Below are positions 7,317 through 15,332 of a stretch of DNA of 30,445 nt, in pieces. Each line of letters opens with the position of its first letter. Position 1 is the stretch's first letter. Source of the DNA: JAEUIE01 sp035430005 (GTDB lineage Bacteria; Planctomycetota; Planctomycetia; Gemmatales; HRBIN36); the NCBI GenBank assembly GCA_035430005.1, contig DAOMFV010000058.1, forward strand, positions 1 to 30,445, in the 5' to 3' direction. The translations under genes and the position numbers were made by a program. The notes under the pieces were generated by a model that was not told the DNA's origin, did no database searches, and saw nothing but the letters and a program-made list of their open reading frames with translations.

Positions 7317-8744
7317 CTACTTCCCCTCCGCAAAAGCATACAGATGCTTCTCCGTCCGAAGATAGAACGTATTGTCCGCGATAGCGGGAGTAGCGCTGAT
7401 CCGTTCGTCGAACTTGGGATTCTTCATCACCACCGTCGCCTTCGGTGCGCCGGCTTGAAGCACCGTGACCACACCGTCCTGCAGTGACGTGACATAGATG
7501 TAGCCGTTGGCGGCAACGGGGGATGCGTAGTAGGAACCGGTGCCGGCGACACGCTCGCTATAGAGTTCCTTTCCCGTCTGCGGATCGTAAGCCATCACGA
7601 TCCCGCCGTCGCGCACCAGAATGTACTGCCCGCCATAGACAATGCCCGTGGCAATGTACGGCAGACCTTTACTCTTCTTCCACAACACATGCGTAGCCGT
7701 CACATCGCCGCTGCCGCCCGCTTTCAGGGCAAAGGCAGTGTTCTTCCTCTCGTCAATGTATTTTCTGACAGCGTCCCACTCCTCTCGCGTAATCTTGCCA
7801 TCCTTATTGGCGTCGAAGTTGTCGAAGAAATCTTTGAAGAACGTCTTCTGGGCCTTCTCTTTGGTGACGACCCCCTCGCTGACCGCGTCGGCCTGCTTGA
7901 GGAGATCATCATAACTCGGCATCTTGAACTCCTGGTCTTCGGGCCCACCGGAGGAGGAGCCGGCAAACAGGAGCGTGCCCTCGGTAATCACCGGCGACGC
8001 GCAGCAGCCGGTGGGCATGCCCATGACAGTCCATTTCTCTTCCCCGGTCTTAAGGTCGTAGCCGTTCATCCGTGCGTGCCCGGCGGAGACAATTTGTTTA
8101 CCGCTGGATGTATCCCACACCACCGGCGTGCAGTACGAAGTCGGGGAGGTACGTTTCTTCTCCCATTTCAGCGAACCGGTCGCCGCGTCAATCGCCAGGA
8201 TTCGGGCGTTCTTCATTTCATCACGCACCAGGATGACCGTGCCATCAACAATAATCGGAGACGCCCCGGTGCCAAAGTCGCCCGAAAGCACCGCGACCGG
8301 CATCTGAAACTTCCAGAGCTCCTTGCCCGCCAGGTCGTAGCAGAACAGTCCGCAGGAACCAAAGTAAGAAATGATGCGTTTTCCATCGCTCGCGCAGGTC
8401 GAAGCGGCGGGGCTGCCCTCCCCTTTGAGATAGCGCTCGATCTTCTCGGCAGGCGCCTCGGCCCGCTAGGCTTCCTTGCCGTCTAAACGCTGGTAGGCAA
8501 TGGTGTAGAGCTTGCCATTCTCGAATGCCGTGAGAACAAGCTTATCCCCCACGACGATCGGCGAGGATAGGCCGCCCGGCACAGCGACCTTCCATTTCAC
8601 GTTCTTCTCCGGCCCGATCTCGATGGGCGGCTTCTCCTGATCCGCCACCCCCGATCCGTTCGGCCCCCGAAACTGCGGCCAATCCGCCCACGCCCCACAG
8701 ACCGTCAGCAGTGAAAAGACACCGACAGCAATCAACCGTTTCAT
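7317..8744 (-). pseudogene. Secreted PQQ-like beta-propeller (BamB-like) with EF-hand and amber codon 93
   Basis: One 476-codon frame runs from ATG 8744 to the stop at 7317-7319, interrupted only by TAG at 8466-8468. The signal peptide is MKRLIAVGVFSLLTVCGAWA, followed by DWPQFRGPNGSGVA, typical of planctomycete PQQ_2 propellers. Repeats such as LYTIAYQRLDGKEA, CYDLAGKELWKF, ILAIDAATGSLKWEKK, GYDLKTGEEKWTV and MAYDPQTGKELYSE mark the blades. Residues 311-322 (DANKDGKITREE) are a canonical EF-hand loop inserted between blades. At the amber, the context K-E-A-stop-R-A-E-A-P suggests a former Trp (TGG to TAG). The gene would be a periplasmic or exported scaffold or enzyme-like propeller. As it stands it yields a 92-residue fragment unless TAG is suppressed. 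Confidence 0.85.
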
Positions 8745-9113
8745 AGCACCACTCCCCAGGGAGATACTTGCAAGGGTGAGAAGATATGATCGAGTTTTGG
8801 TACACTGGCGGCAATGGCAGGGGCGAAACTATCGGGTTACATCACTGACAAATCCAGGCAATCTCACCGTTGTCGTGAGTTGCTATCCCAGTTGACTGCA
8901 TAAGATTCGTGGCACTGCTTTAGGTACTCCTCAAGCAGTGCTAAAGACTTCGCACATGCCAACACTGCTTGGCAAGTACGCAGAGGAGTGCAACCGGGCC
9001 GGGACTAAGTGTTCGCCAAGCATGATCAGTATGAGTACATGCAAACCAAGGCATCCGAGGACCTCTTGGATTATTTCAGGATAATACATGGACGTTTGCT
9101 CGAACATTTAGGC
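8745..9113. other. Intergenic region with two inverted repeats
   Basis: About 370 bases between the propeller gene start and the 3' end of the deaminase gene. GCACTGCTT at 8912-8920 pairs perfectly with AAGCAGTGC at 8933-8941 (12-nt loop), and TGCTTGGC at 8966-8973 pairs with GCCAAGCA at 9015-9022. The first could be a terminator for one of the flanking genes, although it is 170 bases from the deaminase stop. No coding sequence was seen. Confidence 0.5.
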
Positions 9114-10055
9114 TTATTGGGCTTTCTTAATCTCAACGGTTACGCTGGCAAGCGAATCAAGACCATTGGGAAGGACGCTGAACTTTAGGGCGTGGTATAT
9201 CGAATGCACGTTCAGTACTTCGTTGGATACTCCCTTCTCTCTAAGGAAGTTTCTTCTTGCTTTGTTGCGCTCTGAAACTTCATGATAAAAGTCTATCACA
9301 CCTACACCGAAAGAATTTCCATTAACTATGTGGATCGTCCTATTCCCTGCGGAGCCAAAACCAACCTTTCCCTTATACTGTTTGACATCAGCTGTTTGTA
9401 TTTGTTTCGTCTCCGAGATTCCATATCGCTGGGGCCACCACAAATTACCTTGTTGCACGATAAGAGATACAGTCCCTTGTGGCGGAAGATTAGATTCAAA
9501 TACTACGTCGGCTGTTATATATTCACCGTCATTGTTCTTTTCCAAAGTAAATACTTCATTGGGCTTAGGGGAGATTATCTTCGGAGAATATCGCTGTTGA
9601 GCCTGTAAGAAATCGCTATTCCCCGCCCGCACTTCTTTGGCCAAGTCATGAGGATACATTTCAACTTCGATGTCAGCATTCTGAAGTTGATTGAAACCAC
9701 GTCCGCAAACTGCCTGATTTGGATCGAGGATTCCTATTACAACTTTTTTTACCTTCAGCCGTTCAAGAAGAGTGGAGCATGACTCGCTGGTAGACCGTCG
9801 TGTGTGGTCAGTGCAGGGTTCAAGTGTTGTATATACAGTCGATCCAATTAGCATATCCTGAGACGATGCAAGCTTGCTTGCGATAAGTTCTGCGTGATCG
9901 TCATCGTCTTGTTTTCCAGTCCCCCGCTTTGCAAATGCAAGCAGAGAATCATGTTTGGCAAAGACTACACCAAGCTTAGGGGTACGCTTCGGATCAACAG
10001 GCTGACATGTTTTTGCTAACTCAATCGAAAGCCGCATAAAATCTTCGTGCTTCAT
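9114..10055 (-). CDS. RibD-like cytidine-deaminase-fold protein fused to an unknown beta-rich domain
   Basis: A 313-residue protein with no signal peptide. Residues 1-150 follow the RibD/CDA deaminase plan: HAE at 54-56 (Zn-binding His54, catalytic Glu56), TTLEPC with Cys81, a second Cys at 93, and VVIGILDPNQAVCGRGFNQLQNADIEV, which mirrors the RibD block D-P-N-P-x-V-x-G-R-G. The usual C-x8-C spacing is widened to 11 intervening residues. There is no RibD reductase domain. Residues about 155-313 instead start SPKIISPKPNEVF and contain TADVVFESNLPPQGTVSLIVQQGNLWWPQRY, like an Ig-type beta sandwich, then a helical segment. The gene is visibly more AT-rich than its neighbours and stands alone, which suggests acquisition by transfer. 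A base- or nucleotide-modifying effector is possible; substrate unknown. No strong ribosome binding site. Confidence 0.75.
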   Translation of the reverse strand: MKHEDFMRLSIELAKTCQPVDPKRTPKLGVVFAKHDSLLAFAKRGTGKQDDDDHAELIASKLASSQDMLIGSTVYTTLEPCTDHTRRSTSESCSTLLERLKVKKVVIGILDPNQAVCGRGFNQLQNADIEVEMYPHDLAKEVRAGNSDFLQAQQRYSPKIISPKPNEVFTLEKNNDGEYITADVVFESNLPPQGTVSLIVQQGNLWWPQRYGISETKQIQTADVKQYKGKVGFGSAGNRTIHIVNGNSFGVGVIDFYHEVSERNKARRNFLREKGVSNEVLNVHSIYHALKFSVLPNGLDSLASVTVEIKKAQ

Positions 10056-10094
10056 GTGTTGTTCTTCAACCTACTTACGTTGGTGTGTAGTACC

Positions 10095-10208
10095 ATAGGA
10101 TGGACCGAGCGCTAAACCTACCCGTAACTTCGCCCCTCGCAAATCCAAGCGAGTTCCACCGCTGTGGAGAATCGGCGGGCGGCCTGCTGAGTATAGTTCA
10201 TCGCACTC
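10095..10208. repeat. Possible degenerate E-element end
   Basis: TAGGATGGACCGAGCGCTAAA at 10095-10115 matches the left end of element E plus its following bases (TAGGGTGGGTCGAGCGCTAAA) at 18 of 21 positions. The rest of the interval to the galactose mutarotase stop shows only weak resemblance, and no matching right terminal repeat was found. Like the two good copies, it lies on the 3' side of a minus-strand gene. Confidence 0.35.
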
Positions 10209-11486
10209 CTACCTCTCCACCCCAAACCCATACACTGTCGTCTGCCGATACGTCTCCCCCGGCTTCAGAATCGTCGTCGGGAAGCTCGGCGTGTTCACCG
10301 AATTAGGATAGTGCTGCGTCTCCAGGCACACCCCCGTGTGTTGCTTGTAATTCACGCCGCCCTTGCCGGTGTACTTGCCATCGAGGAAGTTGCCGGTGTA
10401 GAGCTGCACCGCCGGCTCAGTAGTATGCACCGTCATCACCCGGCCTGACTTCGGCTCGGTCAGCACCGCAACTCGCTTCATCGCCGTCTTCATCAGTTCA
10501 GGATGATCCTTCAGGTACTTCACTTGCCCTTCCATCGCTACTCTGCCCTTCACCACGTCGGGATGCGCGCTTCCCAGTTCCTTCGCCTTCTTCTCCAGCG
10601 CTTCCATGCTCAGCATCAGCATGTCAGCGTTCGACAGGATGATGTAGTTGTGATCATACCCCTTGGTCGGCGTCTCCTGCAACGGCTTGATCCGTTCCCC
10701 CAGGGCTACATCCTTGGTAAAGAAATCGAGCGGCGTGCCGATCACTTCCTTGATTTCACCGGTCGGGATGCCCGTGTCATCGGTCGGCGTGTAGCGGAAG
10801 CAGTTCAAACTCAGCTTGTGCCCCAGCACATCGTCGCTGCCACCCGTCAGGTTGAAGTAGGCATGGTTCGTCAGGTTCACCGGCGTCGGGGCATCGGTCG
10901 TTGCTTCGTAGTCGATCTTCAGTTCGTTGTTATCGGTCAGCGTGTAGGTGACAAACGTGCTGAGCGTGCCGGGGTAACCTTCCTCGCCATTCATACTAGT
11001 GTAATGCAGTTTGACGCCGACGTAGCCGGGGCCATCCACTTCGGACATCACCGTCCACAGCTTCTTGTCGAACCCCGCCTTGCCGCCATGCAGACTGTTC
11101 GGCCCATTGTTGATGAACAGCGAATAGTCTTTGCCATCCAGCGTGAACTTACCCTTGGCGATGCGATTGGCCACCCGCCCGGTGATGCAGCCAAAGTGAG
11201 GATGCCCCGCCAAGTAAGCTTCGAGATTATCGAACCCCAGGCAGACGTCAGCCAGCTTGCCGTTCTTATCCGGCACGTGCAACTCAGTGACGATGCCGCC
11301 ATAGTTGGTGATCTTGGCGACCATCCCGTTCTTGTTGGTGAGCGTGAACAACTCCACTGGTGTGCCATCAGGCATCTTGCCCCACTGCTTCTTCTCAACT
11401 GTTCCCCGATTCTGCGCATTCACCGCCGACGTGGAAAGTGCCATGATAAAAACGAGCCCCAGATAGAAGAACGATGATCGCATCAT
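10209..11486 (-). CDS. Exported galactose mutarotase (aldose 1-epimerase)
   Basis: I start at ATG 11486 (MMRSSFFYLGLVFIMALSTSAVNAQ), giving 425 residues with a signal peptide. The frame is open for 52 more codons upstream, but that part overlaps repeat copy B and hides the signal peptide. The enzyme interconverts alpha and beta anomers of galactose or glucose. Family blocks present are TNYGGIVTELHVPDKNGKLADVCLGFD, GRVANRIAKGKF, LHGGKAGFDKKLW, NHAYFNL (catalytic His near 207), GYDHNY and GVCLETQHYPNS (catalytic Glu near 389). A helical insertion of about 50 residues (near 285-335, MLMLSMEALEKKAKELGSAHPDVV...) splits the region between GYDHNYIILSNA and the AVLTEPKSGRVM block. Export suggests action on sugars in the periplasm. 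Confidence 0.9.
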   Translation of the reverse strand: MMRSSFFYLGLVFIMALSTSAVNAQNRGTVEKKQWGKMPDGTPVELFTLTNKNGMVAKITNYGGIVTELHVPDKNGKLADVCLGFDNLEAYLAGHPHFGCITGRVANRIAKGKFTLDGKDYSLFINNGPNSLHGGKAGFDKKLWTVMSEVDGPGYVGVKLHYTSMNGEEGYPGTLSTFVTYTLTDNNELKIDYEATTDAPTPVNLTNHAYFNLTGGSDDVLGHKLSLNCFRYTPTDDTGIPTGEIKEVIGTPLDFFTKDVALGERIKPLQETPTKGYDHNYIILSNADMLMLSMEALEKKAKELGSAHPDVVKGRVAMEGQVKYLKDHPELMKTAMKRVAVLTEPKSGRVMTVHTTEPAVQLYTGNFLDGKYTGKGGVNYKQHTGVCLETQHYPNSVNTPSFPTTILKPGETYRQTTVYGFGVER

Positions 11487-11547
11487 ACAAGCCAACCTCA
11501 CAAAGGGAGATGCAAAGCAGTTTACGATAGGCAGCAGCAAGTGCAAT

Positions 11548-11625
11548 GTTTTTCTCCCCTCTCCCCCCTGGGAAAGGGGGCCGGGGTTGAGGGGGTTCCA
11601 GATCGAGTCGCAGCCCATCCTTATG
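11548..11625 (-). repeat. Dispersed G/C-rich repeat, copy B
   Basis: Second copy of the roughly 75-bp repeat. On the minus strand it reads GGATGGGCTGCGACTCGAT...GAACCCCCTCAACCCCGGCCCC and then a CCC/GGG-rich palindrome. It lies upstream of the mutarotase gene, within its likely leader region. Confidence 0.8.
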
Positions 11626-11918
11626 AATGATGTTGTTTTCACTCTCCGTCAAGGGTGCGGTGACCGTACCACTTTGTAACAGCGCTGGGGGACTGCGACT
11701 GACTTCACCGAATAGTCGTCTCGCGATGGTTCCTGGGGCCGCATCCGCAATCAGAAGGTGCCCGACCCCCTGCATGTGATGGCCAAGACCAGCCAGGACT
11801 ACCACAGCTCCATGCATCGCATTCAGGGCGAAGAACGCTTTCGCCTCGCCGAGGATGAACACGGCCAAGTGAAGGATGTCTGCCGGACTGGCCAGAGGAA
11901 GAAGGGGATACAATAGGC
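11626..11918. other. Intergenic region, possible coding remnant on the plus strand
   Basis: A 66-codon plus-strand frame without its own start (11716-11913, ending TAG at 11914) has coding-like composition: W-G-R-I-R-N-Q-K-V-P-D-P-L-H-V-M-A-K and later EERFRLAEDEHGQVKDV. No family was recognised and there is no ribosome binding site, so it may be a decayed gene end. Nothing else was seen. Confidence 0.25.
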
Positions 11919-12860
11919 TTAAGGTGGCTGCGATGTGCTCTGCTCAGCGAGCCGCACCGTCACCACTCGAAACCCGATATGATCATACCGTCGTTCCGGT
12001 TCGAAACGTTGCCGAAACGCTGAACGATTCGCCCAGCCATCATCGCCCCAGGCGGCACCTCGGCGGGAACGAGAGACATCCCCGGTGCGGTTCTTCGTCG
12101 CGGTTTCCCTGGCGTCATGCAGATCAGGATCGACCCCGCCAGGCAGCTTGAGATGAAACCAGTCTCTACACCACTCGCAGGTGTTGCCATGCAGATCGTG
12201 CAGGCCCCATGCGTTGGCGGGGTAACTGCCCACCTTGGCCGCCTTGCCCGTCGCCGGCCCCGCCTCGCCACCGTTGAACGGCTTGCCCTTGAAGTTCGCT
12301 TGTCTATTGCCAATGCTGTCGCCGAACGAGGTCGCGGTCGTCGTCCCGGCCCGGCAGGCGTACTCCCACTGCGCTTCCGTGGGCAGGCGGAACTCCCACT
12401 CCCTCGGAAGACTGCCCGACTGATGCCCCATCTCGGTGAGCTTCTTGCAGAAACTCTCCGCTTCGGCAAAGTTGACATTGCCGACCGGCAGATCATCCTC
12501 TTCGGGAAGCTCCCCCGTCAGTTCGCCCGGGAGCTTGCCCATCACCCGTTTCCACTCAGACTGCGTCGTTTCATACTTGGCCATCCAGAAGCCCTTGCTG
12601 ATTGTCACCTCGACCTGATCCTCTCCCGGCCGCCGTTCCGGTTCGTGACGCGGACTGCCCATCGTAAACTTTCCTGCCGGGCACCAACACATCTTGATGC
12701 CTGCGACCTCTCGCTGATCACCAGCCTTGGTGCCATCAAACTTCGAAGGCTTCGCCGACGGTAAAGTCTGAAATACTACCGGCAACGATTCTCCCGATGA
12801 GCAACCGAGTAGGATGATGGAGAGTAGAGCCAGTGTGCCTAACTGCAATATGAGAGGCAA
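11919..12860 (-). CDS. SUMF1/FGE-domain lipoprotein, probably non-catalytic
   Basis: A 313-residue protein from a TTG start at 12860, chosen because GGAG lies eight bases upstream and a lipoprotein signal (LQLGTLALLSIILLGC, lipid-attachment Cys20) follows at once. Residues about 50-300 have the order of the formylglycine-generating-enzyme family: MCWCPAGKFTMGSP, FWMAKYETTQSEW, PVGNVNFAEAESFCKKL, EWEFRLPTEAQWEYACRAGT, VGSYPANAWGLHDLHGNTCEWCRDW, SRSRRGAAWGDD and HIGFRVV. The C-terminal segment that carries the two catalytic cysteines in true FGE reads GAAWGDDGWANRSAFRQRF here, with no Cys. It is therefore more likely a binding or structural member than a sulfatase activator. No sulfatase gene is in the window. 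Confidence 0.88.
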   Translation of the reverse strand: MPLILQLGTLALLSIILLGCSSGESLPVVFQTLPSAKPSKFDGTKAGDQREVAGIKMCWCPAGKFTMGSPRHEPERRPGEDQVEVTISKGFWMAKYETTQSEWKRVMGKLPGELTGELPEEDDLPVGNVNFAEAESFCKKLTEMGHQSGSLPREWEFRLPTEAQWEYACRAGTTTATSFGDSIGNRQANFKGKPFNGGEAGPATGKAAKVGSYPANAWGLHDLHGNTCEWCRDWFHLKLPGGVDPDLHDARETATKNRTGDVSRSRRGAAWGDDGWANRSAFRQRFEPERRYDHIGFRVVTVRLAEQSTSQPP

Positions 12861-12895
12861 GACTACTTCTCCATCTCAGGTGTAACGGTTTTGGT

Positions 12896-12944
12896 ACTCC
12901 GTAACTGTGTTGAGCACTTGCTCTATGTAACACCGTTACGGAGT
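12896..12944 (-). terminator. Hairpin after the four-repeat protein gene
   Basis: ACTCCGTAACTGTGTT at 12896-12911 pairs with AACACCGTTACGGAGT at 12929-12944 at 15 of 16 positions, with a 17-nt loop. It lies 29 bases past the stop of the minus-strand gene at 12973 and before the SUMF1 gene start at 12860. It would separate the two transcripts, although no U-tract follows. Confidence 0.55.
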
Positions 12945-12972
12945 TCCGTTGACCCCTGCCACATCGTCGCAT

Positions 12973-14289
12973 TTACCTCAATCCCGTGCTCAACTGAACA
13001 CCCGTTTTCTTGTAGATGTTCTCGCCGATCTCCAGCCTGAGTTCGATGCCATTCTGTGTGAAGCGCATCGTTCCCTGACCGAGCTGCTTCTCTTCCTTCC
13101 AGCCCAGCTTCGTTAGTTCCTTGCGATAGAACTCGAAGGCTTCGTCTACACCCAATCTCGTCGTCGTGTTGATGTGATTACTCCGGCCCGACGTGAACTT
13201 GGCTCCGGGCGGGAACGGCAGCTTGCGGAGATCGACGTTGCCATGGTTCAAGAGGGCCACGGTGGTCGCCTGATCCTTCTTGTCGTAGCTGGCCGAGAAG
13301 CCAAGCAGGAACCCGTTCTTCTCGAACTTCAGATGGACGTGATCCTCCATCTCCAGATCAGGCGTGAGTTCCGTCCAGCCCTGCTCTTTGAGCAGCTTGC
13401 GGTAGAACGTCGCTGCTGCATCGACTGCCGATTCGGGCACTTCGTAGTGGGTGCCGATGGGCAGCGAATAGAGTTCCTTGTCCCGCTTGCCCTTAGTCCC
13501 CTTCTCCATGCGGGGCAGCTTGCCGATGTCGATCACGTCGATCGCTTCCTTCAGCGTCGCCGGCTTGCCCAGTTCCTTGCCGCTGACGGTGGTGGTGACC
13601 TCATCAGGCGAAAGTTCATGCCTGACTGAGGCGCTGTACATCACCTCGATGCCATCAGGCTTCTTGGCTGTGACCATCGTGCATTCCATGGCGTTCTGCT
13701 CGAATTTCAGCACGAACCTGCCTTCCTTGGCCCAGGTGGCGTAGCCGTCTTCGGTCCTCTCAGTCCAGCCCTGTTCCTTCATAAACTTGCGGATGAACGC
13801 CATCGATTCGTCAGAGGTCTTCTTTGAGAGGTAGAAGGAGACCGTCTTGTAATTTGATTTCACCTCGGCATCGCCCATCTTGGGAAACTGGCGTACATCG
13901 ACGTTGCCATAGACCATGAGCGTAACCGTCATCGGGTCCTTGGCTTCGCTGCGGTAGCCGGAGAGGCTCAGCAGCATGCCATCTTTCTCGAACATCACGC
14001 TGAGATAGTCTTTCTGATCGCCGGCAGGTATGGTCTTCTCCTGCTGCCAGCCGAGCTTGGCGAGTTGTTCGAGGTAGAAGTCGGCAGCCTGCTTGAACGT
14101 GCCAGGGGCATGGTAGGTGATGTGGTTGAAATGCTTTTGATACTTGATCGCTCCTTCAAGCCTGGGAATCTTATCGAAATCGATGGCTTCGTTGACTTGC
14201 TTCACCGTCGCGGGCTTGGCAACCTCCTGAGCATGGAGGGCAACATTGCAAGTGGCCAACAGTGTGCAGGCAATCAATACGTATTTCAT
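12973..14289 (-). CDS. Secreted protein with repeated F-Y-x-x-x-L-x-x-x-G-W units, function unknown
   Basis: A 438-residue protein with a signal peptide (MKYVLIACTLLATCNVALHAQ). Four similar units follow, each with a helix ending in F-Y/F-x-K-x-L-x-x-x-G-W and then strands: DFYLEQLAKLGWQQ (about 68), FIRKFMKEQGWTE (about 165), FYRKLLKEQGWTE (about 297) and FYRKELTKLGWKE (about 397). Units 1 and 3 share an introduction (V/I-D-F/I-D/G-K-I/L-P-R-L/M-E), and units 1 and 3 are each followed by G-N-V-D-x-R-x-x-P. This implies internal duplication of a two-unit block. GAGG seven bases upstream supports the ATG. I recognise no named family; it is probably periplasmic. Confidence 0.78.
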   Translation of the reverse strand: MKYVLIACTLLATCNVALHAQEVAKPATVKQVNEAIDFDKIPRLEGAIKYQKHFNHITYHAPGTFKQAADFYLEQLAKLGWQQEKTIPAGDQKDYLSVMFEKDGMLLSLSGYRSEAKDPMTVTLMVYGNVDVRQFPKMGDAEVKSNYKTVSFYLSKKTSDESMAFIRKFMKEQGWTERTEDGYATWAKEGRFVLKFEQNAMECTMVTAKKPDGIEVMYSASVRHELSPDEVTTTVSGKELGKPATLKEAIDVIDIGKLPRMEKGTKGKRDKELYSLPIGTHYEVPESAVDAAATFYRKLLKEQGWTELTPDLEMEDHVHLKFEKNGFLLGFSASYDKKDQATTVALLNHGNVDLRKLPFPPGAKFTSGRSNHINTTTRLGVDEAFEFYRKELTKLGWKEEKQLGQGTMRFTQNGIELRLEIGENIYKKTGVQLSTGLR

Positions 14290-14544
14290 GGCCCAGCCTC
14301 AGTAAGAAAAACTCGGTACTCAACCGGGGAGGTGAGTGCTATCGTTTTATCGAGGCAAGGTGCTATCCACCATATTGGGTGTTACGCACAAGAATTCATT
14401 TTGGTAGTCAAGCTGTACTCTCCATGATTTCGCCTGGCACTACTCTCTTTGCTTTCCAACGACAGGAAAACTGCCCCGTCTGAGGAGACCTAGAGTCAAA
14501 AACGGATGGAGCCCGATCCAAAACAGAGTTTTCTTCTTACCACC

Positions 14545-14799
14545 TTACTGTGCCGGCAGTTCTTCGGTTATCTCTTCTTGGAACTCTTCTTGCTTAATGA
14601 CCGAGGGGCTGACAATTACCACGGCTGACTTGGCCGTCTTCGGCTCATCGGAATCGGGATTGGGTTTACTCATTTCGAACCCTGGGATACTAAACTTATG
14701 ACCACAGGAGCAATGAGCTCTCTTTCCAATATCAAGAATTCGAGCCTTGAGCTTCTTCTTGCAAGATTCGCAAGTGAATTGAAAAAAGGTATCAGTCAC
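14545..14799 (-). CDS. Small zinc-ribbon-like protein
   Basis: An 84-residue protein from a GTG start at 14799, supported by an AGG-containing site seven bases upstream. Cys10-x2-Cys13 and Cys30-x-Cys32-Gly form a minimal zinc-ribbon pattern (FTCESCKKKLKAR...AHCSCGHKFSIPGF). This is the FHA/serine-kinase-associated type of short N-terminal ribbon that planctomycetes often carry. Residues 42-84 are an acidic, polar tail without structure. Function unknown; the gene is a plausible stand-alone metal-binding or nucleic-acid-binding protein. Confidence 0.6.
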   Translation of the reverse strand: MTDTFFQFTCESCKKKLKARILDIGKRAHCSCGHKFSIPGFEMSKPNPDSDEPKTAKSAVVIVSPSVIKQEEFQEEITEELPAQ

Positions 14800-14911
14800 C
14801 GTTATTCACCTAAGGAGACTAATTGTTTCTTTACATTCAGTTTTGCTTATTTTCCACAAGGTGCAACTAAAATAGCTTCGAACGTGCTAATTTTCATTTC
14901 AAGACTGCGGC

Positions 14912-15031
14912 TTAGTCAAAGGTGAGCTTTATCACTCCGCTGGGCAGCTTCTTCGGAATGGTCGGACAACCTTTTAGATTCAAAGCGATATTGTTAGTGT
15001 CCGACGCAATCTTGGCTGTGTTGACGGGCAT
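14912..15031 (-). CDS. Possible 39-residue small protein
   Basis: An ATG at 15031 opens a 39-codon frame starting M-P-V-N-T-A-K-I-A-S-D-T-N-N-I-A-L-N-L and ending L-P-S-G-V-I-K-L-T-F-D. The composition is protein-like, and the frame stays open a further 30 codons upstream without a start codon, so it could also be the 3' remnant of a longer gene. No clear ribosome binding site and no known family. Confidence 0.3.
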   Translation of the reverse strand: MPVNTAKIASDTNNIALNLKGCPTIPKKLPSGVIKLTFD

Positions 15032-15236
15032 GGGTTTGCTCTTTGAAATGGTGTTTCTCGTGAATGCTGCTGTCTGATGCCCCTTGGCCCAAAGAGAGAA
15101 GGAATAAAGGGAAGGGGCAATGAGGGAGTTCGCTCATGTTGGCATTGCTGCCCACTAGAAGCACTTCTATTTGAATGATCGATTCAGGAGATCTTTCACG
15201 GCTCGCTTCTTCCTCGTGAAGAGTGTAGGCGGCCTG

Positions 15237-15252
15237 TGTCACCCTTATGACA
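15237..15252. promoter_or_regulatory. Palindromic site upstream of small gene copy 1
   Basis: TGTCACCCTTATGACA: half-sites TGTCA/TGACA with six bases between. It starts 96 bases before the ATG at 15333 and 41 bases before a -10-like TATGAT at 15278-15283, in the context CTTGTGTATGAT. The same arrangement precedes copy 2 (18461) with a more perfect palindrome, while the sequence between differs. A conserved operator or activator site is the likely reading. Confidence 0.55.
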
Positions 15253-15332
15253 ATCATCGCATTGTTATTTGCTTGTGTATGATGGGCGAGGTTGATACAC
15301 TGGTGCATCAACATCAATGGGGATAGGGAGCC

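Larger units (their letters stand above)
14800..15332. other. Gene-poor region with the promoter of the 15333 gene
   Basis: About 530 bases. 14820-14915 is AT-rich and likely includes the promoter of the leftward zinc-ribbon gene. A 39-codon minus-strand frame is listed separately at 14912-15031. The right end holds the palindrome and -10-like box described below. A 107-codon minus-strand frame covering 14994-15317 shows no motif and is not called. Confidence 0.45.
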
